In this document: positions 33,201 to 42,097 of the stretch, piece by piece
Layout: each line of letters opens with the position of its first letter
Position numbering within the stretch: position 1 is the stretch's first letter
Assembly: GCA_003290165.1 (NCBI GenBank)
Contig: QNQO01000509.1
Coordinates: forward strand, 598,001 to 662,000
Source: Berberis thunbergii
Taxonomy: Eukaryota; Streptophyta; Magnoliopsida; Ranunculales; Berberidaceae
Reading direction: 5' to 3'
DNA length: 64,000 nucleotides
The notes under the pieces: model-generated
What the model was told of the DNA's origin: nothing
Databases searched by the model: none
What the model saw: only the letters and a program-made list of their open reading frames with translations
Translations under genes and position numbers: made by a program

Positions 33201-36139
33201 CAGCCTTCTTCTCCAAAAAAGAGGTGTCTCCTACACCACCTGTCCCGCAGTTGCAGTTAGGTCCTCCTCTCTCAGAATCATCCTCCAACGTTAAACAGTT
33301 GAAGCAGCAGATTCTACAGAAGATTATGACCAAGCCAACCAGGGCTCAGCTCATTGAGACTCTGTCACAGATATGTTCAGATGAAGCTGATGAAGATGAA
33401 GAAGAAGATCAAACAGTTGATCTCAATGAAGATGACTGCTATGGAGTCATCGATCCTCGAGATTTGTGAATGGACCCCATGTCCATTACTACCAAGGGCA
33501 ACATCTGCCACCTCCTCAATCAGACAAAATGCTTTCGGCCACAGTCAACAGACAGCCCGACAAGCATCATTTTTCTTTTTTCAAAGCCTCCGCGTGAAGC
33601 TACAGTACAATCAATTAATGCAGCTACAGTCGAAGCATCTTCAACAGTACCTGCCGACCGTCAAAAGGTGAACAGTCGAAGCATCTTTAACAGTCCACCT
33701 CCACTCAATGCAACAAGACAAAGCAAAGGATAAGCCTCCTCCACTCAAGGAAGGGTCTTATCTCTTCGTCTCTTCTTATCTCTTCTATCTATAAATAAAT
33801 GTAAGCTCTTCCAGAGCAAGACAGACAATTCTAGAACCCCAAACCTGCTCTGTAACCCTTAGCTCTCTGATATTGTAAGCCTTCCTCTCTTCTCCGTCTC
33901 TCTTGTACATTCCACCTGTAAGTCCTACACCTCTGTAATTATTTTCCGTGTATTTTCTTATCAATATATAAGCATCCTTTCTTAGCATACAACTCTCTGT
34001 TTTCTTCTCCTCTCCAAAACCTCTACTTAAAAGAAAGTATTGGACTTGGTTGCACTATCAAAGTCACCCTAAGAAGTGAATCGGGTGTTCTCTTGGACAA
34101 TACAAAGTAGAGTTCTTCAAAGCTGAATTTCAAAATGCTTAACTTAAAAGAAAGATCACACTCTTATAAGATCTTCTAGGTCCTCTCTAAGTGTAAAACA
34201 GGAAACTGTCTTAGAGCTAGATCGATCGATTGTAGTGATCAAAGTTAAGATTTTCAAAATTCATCTAATGGATGTAATTTTTCTAATTCTTGCATTTTTA
34301 TGTTATTTAATGCTTATACTGTTCTTCTTCTCTCCCTTATTCTACTGGTTTATATCTTCCTGTCCTATTATTTTGTTGTGGATTGTTGTTGTCTTCTTCT
34401 TCATTCCATTTATTCTATCTCTTCTGTAGTGTCTGTAGTGTTTGTTACTGTAAACTCTGAAAACTGCACAAGTGCCTTCGATTTATATTCTATACTTGAA
34501 AACGCAAGTTTAGATGTATTTGTCAGATTTTGAACTTTGGAAAAAAAAAATTAATGCCAAAAAGAAAGAGCGTAATGTTGAAGTTGAACGTGCATGCATT
34601 CTACAGCACACCAACATCTGCTCAAGGTATAGGTATTTTAGGCAATGTGTTGGTCACGCTAATAAGCATTGAAGTTTGCTAGCATGACTAGGAGTGTTGT
34701 TGACATGGAATTTACTAATACATTTTACTATTTTGACATTATCAACTTCAAAATTGTTTCCATTGTGGTAGTTTGCATATTCATTTGACTGAAACAAATG
34801 ATTTATACAGAACATAAATGTCCTGGTAATCTCATAAGAGAGAAAAAATTTGGTGTCATGTTTTCAAGACAAGCTCCAAAGACAAAAGCATTGGGACTCC
34901 GGGTGCCTTCTTTTTCTAAACAATGGAGAATGAGTCAACTATACTCTTTTTTGTTTCCATTTTCCATTGATGTTTTGAATTCCTCCCCCCTTCCCTTGTC
35001 ATTATAAGGTTTCAGCCAGGTTACACCCATGAACTCAGGGACTTGCTAGTAAAAGACAAGAATAAGATGACACTACTTTAACTGTTTTGTCAAAATTAAC
35101 CTTTTCCCGTGTCTTTGAGTTTTGATTGCTATTTAGCTACCACAATTTGTTGTCTTAATTGTGCTTAGTCGATCACCGACTCCTCCCCACCCCCCCCCCC
35201 CCCCCCACAAAAAAAAATCCAAATAAAGGGTCATGTAGGATGGAAAATTTGCTGTCAACATTAAAATTTGCATATCCTTAAAGGTCAAGAAATAATCACA
35301 TTTGTTCGCAAATTGCTTTCAAATTTCAGGAACTTCCTTTCCTTCTACTCAAGTTGGTCTAACAATTACTCTTTTATCAAAATATAGTATCCATTGGATT
35401 TTCATATTGTAACTATACTATAAAGCATGCATAATGTAACCCAAAATACCTGGATTCATTCCAATAAGCAGCAACTTCAAACTTCGGCAGAACCAAAGTC
35501 GCATTCAGCAAACGAGCAACACCAACACCATCACACAACTGCAATCACCACCATAACTTAGCATAAAAATCCTAAGTAGGCGAATGACACTACCAATCGA
35601 AAGCTCAAAAAATAAAAAATTTGCTAAGCTTCAATGAATACTCACATCACGTCTCATCTGATTGAGGCCACCATAGCAATCCACTCTGATGTATCCATTA
35701 CTCTGCAAAGGAAGAGCTGCAGCAATATCAACAAAAACCCACATTGCATTTGTCTGCAATGAACCCAAATCAATCAACTTTCAGATCAAACAAAAAGATA
35801 ACCCTAATTTACACCACATAAACCCTAAGCTACTAACCTGTTAAATGCCCTTCCAACCACCATTTACAAGGTCTCCACTCTACAATCCTTTTCACACCCC
35901 AAATTTCAGATCTTGCACTGCAATTATCCAAACAAGGTTAGTTCTTTAGTGCTCAACAATATCAAAATCTAGTTTAAATAGAGGAACTTTGAAGAGATCC
36001 GATTGACTTACTGTGAAGTACTTGGTGTAATGAAGGTTTGGGAAAATGGAATTGAAGGAGATAAGAGAACAACAACTAAGAGAAGAGATAAGACGACAAT
36101 GAGAACAGTGAAAACGGGTTTTACAAATAAGACCCCCAT
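24252..36139 (-). CDS. Plant O-fucosyltransferase family protein (PF10250 type), 6 exons
   Basis: This is a Golgi-type II membrane glycosyltransferase of the plant O-fucosyltransferase family. Coding exons on the minus strand are 36139-36012, 35917-35838, 35716-35646, 35538-35450, 25638-25417 and 24984-24252. All phases match and give 1323 nt (440 aa). Exon 1 encodes MGVLFVKP and a long Leu/Val signal-anchor helix (about residues 9-27). Family blocks follow in order: WRPCKWWLEGHL, GYIRVDCYGGLNQMRRD, CDGVGVARLLNATLVLPKFE, SSGFADVFDVDYF, DCSKRKGHFDYIE, SLHLRFEPDMVAYSQC (the conserved HxRFExDM donor-binding motif), RGKCPLTPNE, YLAAGD, TKSTLL and the end FIMGRGSALPDCFC. Intron 4 (25639-35449) is 9.8 kb because two pararetrovirus copies sit in it. 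The coding frame is intact. The exact substrate is unknown. Confidence 0.93.
25837..25910 (-). repeat. Triplicated gttggtcag motif beside the viral primer site
   Basis: On the minus strand, just past the primer-binding site, tgttggtcagccgtt, cgttggtcagtcgc and tgttggtcagccgtt follow each other at intervals of about 22-25 bases. This is probably the edge of the viral insert, downstream of the primer site. Confidence 0.5.
25942..25954 (-). promoter_or_regulatory. Initiator tRNA-Met primer-binding site of the left viral copy
   Basis: The minus strand reads tggtattagagcc, one base off the usual tggtatcagagcc complementary to the 3' end of initiator tRNA-Met. Pararetroviruses and many retrotransposons use this site to start minus-strand DNA synthesis. 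The right copy stops a few tens of bases before its equivalent. Confidence 0.7.
26622..26640 (-). promoter_or_regulatory. TATA box of the left viral copy
   Basis: On the minus strand tatctataaataaatg lies about 300 bases after the end of the downstream viral ORF, in the position of a 35S-type promoter. The identical motif is at 33787-33800 in the other copy. The promoter points toward exon 5 of the host gene (25638), about 1 kb away, in the host gene's own direction. Confidence 0.5.
26947..28155 (-). CDS. Pararetroviral downstream ORF (402 aa), unknown function, intact
   Basis: This ORF starts at the RNase H stop codon: its ATG shares ATGA with the upstream TGA (28155-28152). The N-terminus is Ser/Pro/Lys-rich and looks disordered. 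The middle is rich in aromatic residues (SGHSWFFLFCKKF, FWFQHQWWSSFGP, WFFIRFNLAWIMCWDY). The C-terminus holds an acidic stretch (DEADEDEEEDQ) and ends DPRDL. Similar WFF...WW..FGP proteins are, as far as I recall, found next to pararetroviral sequences in plant genomes, and florendovirus-type genomes carry a second ORF of unknown function here. No enzymatic motif was recognised. It is the only complete viral reading frame in the locus; the equivalent in the right copy is broken. Confidence 0.75.
   Translation of the reverse strand: MSSSSNSSPKPKSKASYAKKPSASPQPAPLSYALQLTQKYSALAQNEELNSLVSFPKPNQAPLQYINKTNLDLLCMVEPQFRVLISDPQAISRHLYSPEQPYEESDATKTREFYEFILVDSDSISVTHHYDDTKTRITFSKCQIFKVMTEAEWGQHPCFHKKLSQSYVPQTYSYYDYKNAWTRAFLISSHQSGHSWFFLFCKKFSAKVLPFWFQHQWWSSFGPVIEILPSLVREGWNIFRDKYQPPEPVEQQSLSTWFFIRFNLAWIMCWDYVCSIPDSPISLSKAKPQWLCRRYKVKWWQRFDHSKVTKEGVTAFFSKKEVSPTPPVPQLQLGPPLSESSSNVKQLKQQILQKIMTKPTRAQLIETLSQICSDEADEDEEEDQTVDLNEDDCYGVIDPRDL
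28152..28879 (-). pseudogene. RT C-terminal part and RNase H, left viral copy (frameshifted)
   Basis: Two overlapping frames, 28879-28460 and 28568-28152, cover the RT thumb/connection (FLGHKIFNGTITPIS, FIGSLNYVADFYQGLR) and the RNase H domain (TDASNHGYGG, then LQIDCQSAKNIL, ending YIKGKDNSLADFLSHEFL). A small deletion at about 28540 relative to the right copy breaks the frame just before the first RNase H Asp. It is therefore inactive. It overlaps the downstream ORF by the ATGA. Confidence 0.8.
28825..29459 (-). pseudogene. Reverse transcriptase N-terminal and palm part, left viral copy
   Basis: The frame carries caulimovirid RT blocks RLVINYKPLNQVLQ, FSKFDLKSGFWQI, HPQDRYKTAFNVP, GLKNAPSEFQ and the active-site region IVYINDILVF. 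The second motif position is Asn where the right copy has Asp (YIDD), a change that should abolish catalysis. The frame then ends early at a point shared with the right copy. The first 16 codons, before MNSELMEF, do not match the right copy and lie at the junction of the two copies. Confidence 0.8.
29436..31094 (+). pseudogene. Capsid C-terminus, zinc knuckle, aspartic protease and start of RT, right viral copy
   Basis: The open frame has 552 codons, of which the first few belong to the junction. A Lys/Pro-rich basic stretch leads to a CCHC knuckle, CFKCGQPDHYAKQC (residues 63-76), typical of caulimovirid capsid proteins. A Ser/Glu/Gln-rich linker with a coiled-coil-like stretch (LQHEVNNLKKEVNQLKQH) follows. 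The aspartic protease has its active site at LIDSGADMN (about residue 322) and the second block MILGTPFINAI. RT begins with MNSELMEFCKQEI. The frame ends at an in-frame TGA (31092-31094) where the left copy has Cys. Confidence 0.82.
31095..31585 (+). pseudogene. Reverse transcriptase palm, right viral copy (stop and frameshifts)
   Basis: RT continues after the TGA with VINYKPLNQVLQ and FSKFDLKYGFWQI. It loses frame near 31350, where one base is missing relative to the left copy. It resumes in another frame with PFGLKNAPSEFQ and the intact active-site motif IVYIDDILVF (about 31437-31466). It then reads out of the RT frame after HWKHY, exactly as the left copy does. Confidence 0.8.
31531..32265 (+). 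pseudogene. RT thumb/connection and RNase H, right viral copy
   Basis: One open frame covers FLGHRIFNGMITPIS, FLGSLNYVADFYQGLR, the RNase H start VETDASNHGYGG, MNYSTVKKEVLAI (the conserved Glu region), LQIDCQSAKN, and the caulimovirid end YIKGKDNSLADFLSREFL. The domain itself is unbroken here but is cut off from the RT palm by the upstream frame change. Its stop overlaps the next ATG (ATGA, 32262-32265). Confidence 0.82.
32262..33469 (+). pseudogene. Downstream viral ORF, right copy (frameshifted)
   Basis: It corresponds to the intact 402-aa ORF of the left copy. Reading is open from 32262 to 33008, but after GPAIEIF the frame is wrong because of small indels near 32945. The true frame resumes by about 33030 and continues through CWDYVCSIPDSPISL to the same DPRDL end at 33469. 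The two copies thus differ by inactivating indels gained after duplication. Confidence 0.78.
33470..34432 (+). promoter_or_regulatory. Pararetroviral promoter and leader region, right copy
   Basis: This non-coding region follows the last viral ORF. It has a repeated enhancer-like motif, cagtcgaagcatctt-aacagt, twice near 33630-33690. It also has a TATA box (tctataaataaa, about 33787-33798) and a long T-rich leader. It points rightward, antisense to host exons 4 to 1. The matching left-copy region is 25994-26946. Confidence 0.5.
35191..35207. repeat. Poly(C) run
   Basis: A run of about 17 C residues followed by an A run lies in the O-fucosyltransferase intron. Homopolymer length here may be unreliable. 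Confidence 0.6.
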
Positions 36140-36497
36140 TGATCTATTTTCCTTCAAGATCCCAAATTTAAGAGAGTTTGTGATCGATTAAAGAAATGGT
36201 GATATGGGTTTTGAATCTGAAGGAGTGAAGGATAAGAGGGTATTTTTCGTTTGCAAGAGATATCTAGAGCAAGTTTTTGAAGAGAATATGCAAAGACGAA
36301 GAAGAGACAGTCTGAGGAGGAGAAGCCAGTCGAAGAGAAGTGATATGTATGTACTAAAATACCCCCCTAACCCCAACAGTGTCGAACTTGATTTTTAGAC
36401 TTGTGAAGGGTGGAATTGTAATGATGAGATTTGATGATGGACATTGGAAAACAGAGTTGGAAATCAAGCACTTCGCAAATTGTTTGCCTGGTGCATA

Positions 36498-36599
36498 GCT
36501 GAGTTGGTAGAGATGTAGCGGATGAAATCACATGTGACAAATTCAAACGCTGAGTTGGTAGAGATGTAGCGGATGAAATCACATGTGACAAATTCAAAC
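36498..36599 (+). repeat. 51-bp tandem duplication of a tRNA-like SINE head
   Basis: Two identical 51-bp units (36498-36548, 36549-36599) read gctgagttggtagagatg...gacaaattcaaac. Each unit has an A-box-like gctgagttggtagag and a B-box-like aaattcaaac, the two halves of a pol III tRNA promoter. It looks like a dimeric head of a tRNA-derived SINE, lying about 360 bp upstream of the O-fucosyltransferase start codon. Confidence 0.6.
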
Positions 36600-37112
36600 C
36601 CGACCGATGACATGGGGTGAGAAGGGTAAAGGATTAAAAAACAATGCTCGATTAAACCCCATATTTAACTTTTAAACAACTCGTGTTTGACACTTCATGG
36701 TTGAACAATAACACATGACTATATTTGTGATTTTGACCATCCAAAACTTTGATGAGAATCAAAACATGTGTTGCATGTATCACACTTGAAAATTTCGTGT
36801 AAGATGTTACATTTGCAATCATAAATTGGTTCGATCAATGTCATTTGAACTCAAAGACTCAATGATAGGGGTTTTTATGTAGTAAAGTCTAATACTATCA
36901 GATTACAAGCTTTGTAGGTGGAGAGCAACCTATAAAATCAGAGAGATGGGTAGACAAAACAAGTATAACAAATTTTGGAAAGAAAAAAAAGAAGAGAATG
37001 AACTCGTACATTTGTTGATTGCTTATCTTGATAGCCATTAGATGTGTTCTCATCTTGTTTTTCCAAAAACTATACTTCTTATTATCTAACATTAGGTGTT
37101 CTGTGCACTCTA

Positions 37113-37194
37113 GTGGTCGTGCCGGAGTGGTTATCGGGCATGACTAGAAATCATGTGGGCTTTGCCCGCGCAGGTTTGAATCCTGCCTTTTTGG
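37113..37194 (+). tRNA. tRNA-Ser(AGA)-like, acceptor stem broken (probable pseudogene)
   Basis: The D arm (gccggagtggttatcgggc), the anticodon arm catga-ctagaaa-tcatg with anticodon AGA at 37146-37148, a long variable arm (tgggc-ttt-gcccg) and the T arm (gcagg-tttgaat-cctgc) match plant tRNA-Ser. The 5' acceptor strand gtggtcg is not matched by the 3' side ctttttg, and the T loop has tttgaat instead of ttcgaat. A T run at 37194 could end pol III transcription. Likely a decayed or truncated copy. Confidence 0.6.
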
Positions 37195-38837
37195 CTTTTT
37201 TTCATAAGCATCTATGTTCCAGTCAATAACGAAGCTCATAATGCCACCCTTGCCAAGTAGTCAAAGCCTGAATTGCTTTCATTGATTGAACAGAGAGATA
37301 GATATTGGAAATAAAACTTGCTATGTTACAGTCAATAACAGCTCATAAACCTTTGCCAAGTATTGAAGCCCCGAATTGCCATTTTTGCTAAGATCAAACG
37401 CGACTCCTTTGATCACCACCTTCATTGCCCACAACACTCAATATCCCAAGTCACAATGAACCTATGTTAACTCCTACCATTCTAATTACATTTCTCTTCT
37501 CCTTCCATCCTCAGTTTACTTTGTGCTGACAAGATACTACAATTCAGGAACCATGAGGATTACCTACTCAAACATCATAATACCTCGTCTGATTTCTGGG
37601 ATTCAGTTTAAGCATAAGCTATGTAACATCTAAACAACATCAAACTCATAAAAAATAATGAGACAAAATTATCAAACTTTTAAAGCAAAAATCTTATCTA
37701 TAAAATGAGCATTTCAAAGCTTTTACGAAATCACCAGTTTTCTTTAACAATCCAAAGGCACTTACATAGATCTTAACTTCAAATACAAGGAAACATGTTT
37801 CACAAAGATTACATTTGTAGGCTTGAGATTTCTAGCCTAGTCCCAACGGTTACATAGAACAAAAGAAAATATGACGAAAACAACACGACAAAACTATATA
37901 CCAGAAGTTTTAATAATAATACAGGTAAATTAAATACAAAGAAGGTGACAGTTAAAAAAACTTACATGGTTTTTTCACTTTACTCAGTATCTGAAAGGGC
38001 TGGGACAGGTTTATCAAGCAAAACCTTCTTCAATCCACCTTCAATACTTGAAAAAAAAAGTTATGATACTTTCCTCCGTTCTGGTGTCAACTTATAGATG
38101 TTTCCCATGCAACAACAAAGGGCGCCCTAACACATTTTTCTACCATACTTTAATTAGCCGCATCCAGAAAAAGCCAACATTCCTGACCAAACTCATCATC
38201 AAATAATCAAAACCCATTAGATGGAATACTGGAAATGGAAACCATGAAAAGAATGGAGAAGAAAATGAACTAATTTGTACTTCAAAACCACCTTAAATTA
38301 GAGGACAGTAGACCTGTCATCATCTAGGATAGATTACACCATAAAGAATCTATTGAGAAAAGGAGAGGAACTCGTCGTGAATGGAAAATATGACAATTAA
38401 CAGACTAATAGAATTAATAAAAAGGATATCCAATTTTCCATCAAAAGATTAATAGAAAGCCGATTTTTTATTAAACAAATAGGATACAAATATTGCTTCC
38501 TTTCTGTACACCTTGATTCCCAGACCCGGGGCTATGTACTCATCTCGAACATAAAATCTGGAGGAAAAAGAAAGAAAAGAAATGCAGGCTGCATCTGACG
38601 GAACTGTTTCCTGAAGGATCTTATCAGACTTATTGTGTTCTTGCAGAGCTCCCATAATTTTTTTTCATTAATAGCAAAATTTTAAGCAATCACTAACCTT
38701 ACAAAAGCTGTTTTCCTTCTCTTCATATCAATTTTCTTCCTTTACATTTTGCCCACTGCCCACAACATATCCAATCCACTAAAACGACACCTTTCTCACG
38801 TATCACAACCGGAAAGTTTTGGTGTATTAGACGAGGT
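37195..38837. other. Gene-free spacer and PPR 3' UTR
   Basis: It has only short chance frames. The last few hundred bases are the 3' UTR of the PPR gene. No repeat or RNA gene was recognised. Confidence 0.5.
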
Positions 38838-41146
38838 TCATATTACAAATGCACCTTCCGTCTTCCTCCCCTTTCTCTCTATAAATTTCATCTCAGATCC
38901 TATGCATTCTGCCATCCTATATATTTCCTTGCATTGTGGATGAGACATGTCATCTGAGGAGAAGCCATGCATGTACATAGAAATATTAGCAGCATCACCA
39001 CCTACATCCACCCAACTAAACCCTATCTCCTTTTTCACTCCTTTGTCTCTCATTCCTCTCCTCACTGTTGCAACTTTCTCCCACTCCCCCTTCTCAGCGT
39101 ACATGTTAGACATCAAGACATATGCTCCTGACTCCATGGGTTCCATCTCCATCAATGCATCAGCCACTCTTATCCCCATCTCTACGTTCCCATGCATCTT
39201 ACAAGCTCCAAGCAAGCTCTGCATTGCAGATAACCCTGGTTTTGTAGGCATATTACTAAGAAAGTCCTCTGCCTCCTTGAGCCGCCCTGCTCGACCCAAC
39301 ATATCAACCACACATGAATAAACCTCTTGGGATGGTTCAATTTGGTGGTCTTTGACCATTGAGTAGAAAATCTCAAGACCCATATCAACCATCCCCTTTC
39401 GACTGCATGAAGCTAATACAGCAAGAAATGTAATTGAATCCGGCTGTATACCCTCTCCTTCCATCTTATCAAACAAACCCATTACGAACTCAAAATCCCC
39501 ATGCCTAGCATGGGCTGAGATGATTGAGGTCCAAGCAACAAGGCCTCTCTGAGGTATCTCTTCAAAAACTCTTTGAGACTCGTCTATGCTCCCACGCTTT
39601 GCATACATATCAAGAAGGGCACCAGAGACAACCGGATCAGTGTTTAAACCAATCTTGATTATGCGAGAGTGGCACCTTTGGCCATAACTCAATGAGATGG
39701 GTTCGGCAGCTCCTATGGCACTCAAAACACTACCAAAGGTGAACTGGTTTGGTTTCGATTCTAGTGTTGCTAACAAGAATGTTTCTAGAGCTTCTTGGAA
39801 CAAGCCATTTTGAGTGCAACCGGATATCAAAGCATTCCATGAAGCGATGTCTCTGGAACTAACCTCATCAAAAACCTTTCTGGACTGTTCAATGGTCTTG
39901 AATTTAGTATACATGGTAATGATACTGTTGGAAACAAGCAATTCAGACATGAAACCAGTTTTTATGCAAAACCCATGAATCATTTCCCCTTGTATCAGTG
40001 AATACTTGATCGATAATGCATGAATTAATCCAACAAACGTAACTTCATTGGGGTAAACACCATCCAATCTCATCTCATTAAATAAAGGAATTGCATTATC
40101 TTCACTCATAGAAATCATGGTTGTCCACGAGATCACATTGCGTTCAACCATGCTCTCAAAGACCTTATTTGAGTCCTCGACCACCCCACCTTTAGAATAC
40201 AATGAAATAAGCACATTACACACCGAAATATGTGTCCCATAACCAGTTCTTAGAATTAAACCATGAACTTGTATGCCGAAACCCAAGCTTCTCTCATGGC
40301 CACAAGCCGCAATCACACTACTCAATGACACATGATCAAGCTTTATTCCTTCTCTAACCAGTCCCACAAACGTCCACATAGCCTCTACTCCATAATTCCC
40401 ATCTTGGGTATACCCCGAAAGCATCGCATTCCATGAAACCAAATCTTTCTCATTCATTCCATCAAACACACTTTCAGCTGCCTCCAAACGACCCCATCTT
40501 GCATACATTGTGATTAAAGCATTCCCAACATACGTATCCAATTCGAACCCAGACCTCAAAATGAGAGAATGAAGCTGAATTCCCATCCAAAGAAGCTCTA
40601 CATGGTCCGAACAAAGTGCTAGTGAAGTAGTATAAGTCACAGCATCAAACACAATCCCATTCAAATGCATTCCAATAGCAAAATCCACCCCCTCTTTGAT
40701 GTTACAAAAACTCGAAAGCACGGTATTCCATGAAACTATATCCCTATCTTCCAAACCCTCAAAATCATCATCGCTCTATCCTGCTGCCCACATTTCGCAT
40801 ACATACTCATCAACGAATTCGAAACCGTGAGATAAGAATCAAACCCAGACGACACAGAGTACCCATGGATTTGCAACCCAAGCAATGGGTCTCCCCTACA
40901 AGCCTTGAGAGCTGTAGCAATAGTGACTTCATTAATTCCACCAATGGGCCCTCTCGAAATCTCAGTTTTGAGGATTTGCAGAGCTTGAAATGGAAGGTTT
41001 TGGTGAAAACAGGATAAAATGGAACGGTTAAGTAGGGTAGTGTTTCTCTGAGGAATTTTGTCAAACAGGTGGAGCTCATGTTTGAAACTACTTGGGTTAA
41101 GAAGTGTTTGAAATCTAACCATTAGAGAGCTCTTTAGAGCTAACAC
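38838..41146 (-). CDS. Pentatricopeptide repeat protein (PLS/E class), At4g32430-like, one frameshift
   Basis: PLS-class PPR proteins bind organellar RNA and usually serve editing or processing; the Arabidopsis counterpart is predicted mitochondrial. The intronless minus-strand gene starts MLALKSSLMVRFQTLL (41146) and ends at 38838, about 770 aa. Repeats are regular: DRDIVSWNTVLSSF, DTYVGNALITMYARWGRLEAAESVFDGM, KDLVSWNAMLSGYTQDG, RNVISWTTMIS, DPVVSGALLDMYAKRGSIDESQRVFEEI. The E/E+ region follows (YSCVVDMLGRAGRLKEAEDFL, GAYVLMSNMYAEKGEWEKVATVRRGMRDKGVKKEIGFSWV). There is no DYW domain. The frame breaks at 40761-40764: the first 130 codons are in one frame and the rest, from LEDRDIVSW, in another, as if one T were missing from a run. 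This is either a sequence error or a recent loss of function. Confidence 0.9.
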
Positions 41147-41379
41147 TTACAGTTATCCTCCTTGTTTAGAGGGAAAGTTTGTTACTTAGGAAGATAAGGA
41201 CTTCTAATAACTTATTACTATCTCTTAAAAAGTCTAACTTTGGGTTTGATTTGAGGTTCTGAAATATGGGTTCTTGATTTTTCTACATTATTGTTTTGGG
41301 CTGAAAAGAAACAAGAGAAGAGGATGAGTGAGTTTGTGAAGAATTCAGTCGACTAAAGGCGGTTTTCTGTCAAGAGGAA

Positions 41380-42070
41380 AATGTCACGATCAATAATCTA
41401 TAATGGGTTCTGAAAATATTGCGGTAGAATTGACACGAAGTTCAAATTGGAATCAGGCCTCTTTTGTAAAATTTACTCTTTCAGTTAGTTAAGACGTCAA
41501 GAGAACCTTCTTGTTCATTCCTTCTATAAATACAAAGCTAAAACACAGGGAAATGACAGAGAAGTATAAAGAAGAAGAGAGACTCAGTTCTTAGAAGAAC
41601 TTGAGAGATTTGTATATGTTTTTCTATTTTTCATTTCAATCTATCCATTTGATTTTTACTTTGATTCCAACGAGTTACAATCGTAATAATTGGTATCAAA
41701 GCAAGTTACGATCCACTAACTTGTGCAATCATGGGAATCACATTTGAGGAGATAAAAACTTTCATGGAAGAGACAAAGAGAAATTAACTGGAATTCGATG
41801 GACAGTTCAAACTTCTGAAAATTGAACTGGAGAGTTTAGCACAATCAATTGATGCTTGAGAAAAGATATAGGATGTCCGTTTTGAAAAAATTATTCAACT
41901 GATTCGGAACAATCAAGAGGTTCCTGGATCGAGTGCGTTTCCCACCTGTCAAATCGCAAATCCAATTGTGCCACTCAATAGATCAGTCTCCCATAATCCC
42001 TGGGAGATCCCTAGTACGTTCTATCGTCTCTCTAACTTAGAATTCTCTCAAATTAATGAAAGCAACTCTA
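41380..42070 (+). mobile_element. LTR retrotransposon 5' fragment: LTR end, primer site and broken gag
   Basis: A non-coding stretch with a leader-like region ends in ...gagttaca. It is followed at 41691-41702 by tggtatcaaagc, one base off the tRNA-Met primer site. About 30 bases later a gag-like frame starts at 41731 (MGITFEEIKTFMEETKRN) but hits stops within 20 codons and again later. No pol is present downstream because the sequence changes to a PPR fragment at about 42098. LTR limits are not defined. Confidence 0.5.
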
Positions 42071-42097
42071 ATTAGTCCAAGAACATTACATATCCAT

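Larger units (their letters stand above)
29413..34432 (+). mobile_element. Endogenous pararetrovirus, right copy, head-to-head with the left copy
   Basis: The plus-strand copy runs from the capsid C-terminus through protease, RT, RNase H, downstream ORF and promoter/leader, then stops just before its primer site. It is longer than the left copy at the 5' side because it keeps the zinc-knuckle and protease region (about 29460-30998), which forms the spacer of the large palindrome. It has its own stop in RT, frameshifts in RT and in the downstream ORF, and the RT frame change shared with the left copy. The movement protein region is absent. After 34432 the sequence departs from the left copy. 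Confidence 0.85.

Noticed and set aside
26947..34432. Ty3/gypsy LTR retrotransposon as the identity of the inverted elements
   Set aside because: There is no integrase after RNase H, no LTRs flank either copy, and an extra ORF follows RNase H by an ATGA overlap. These features fit a caulimovirid pararetrovirus better.
35717..35753. Earlier acceptor for O-fucosyltransferase exon 3 (reads TNAMWVFVDIAA)
   Set aside because: It gives the wrong phase with exon 2 and a stop. The acceptor just before CTCTTCC joins in frame as HLTALPLQSNGY.
36188..36376. Hydrophobic 62-codon minus-strand frame as the first O-fucosyltransferase exon
   Set aside because: It has no donor in phase. The shorter frame starting at 36139 has a perfect gtaagt donor and an anchor helix.
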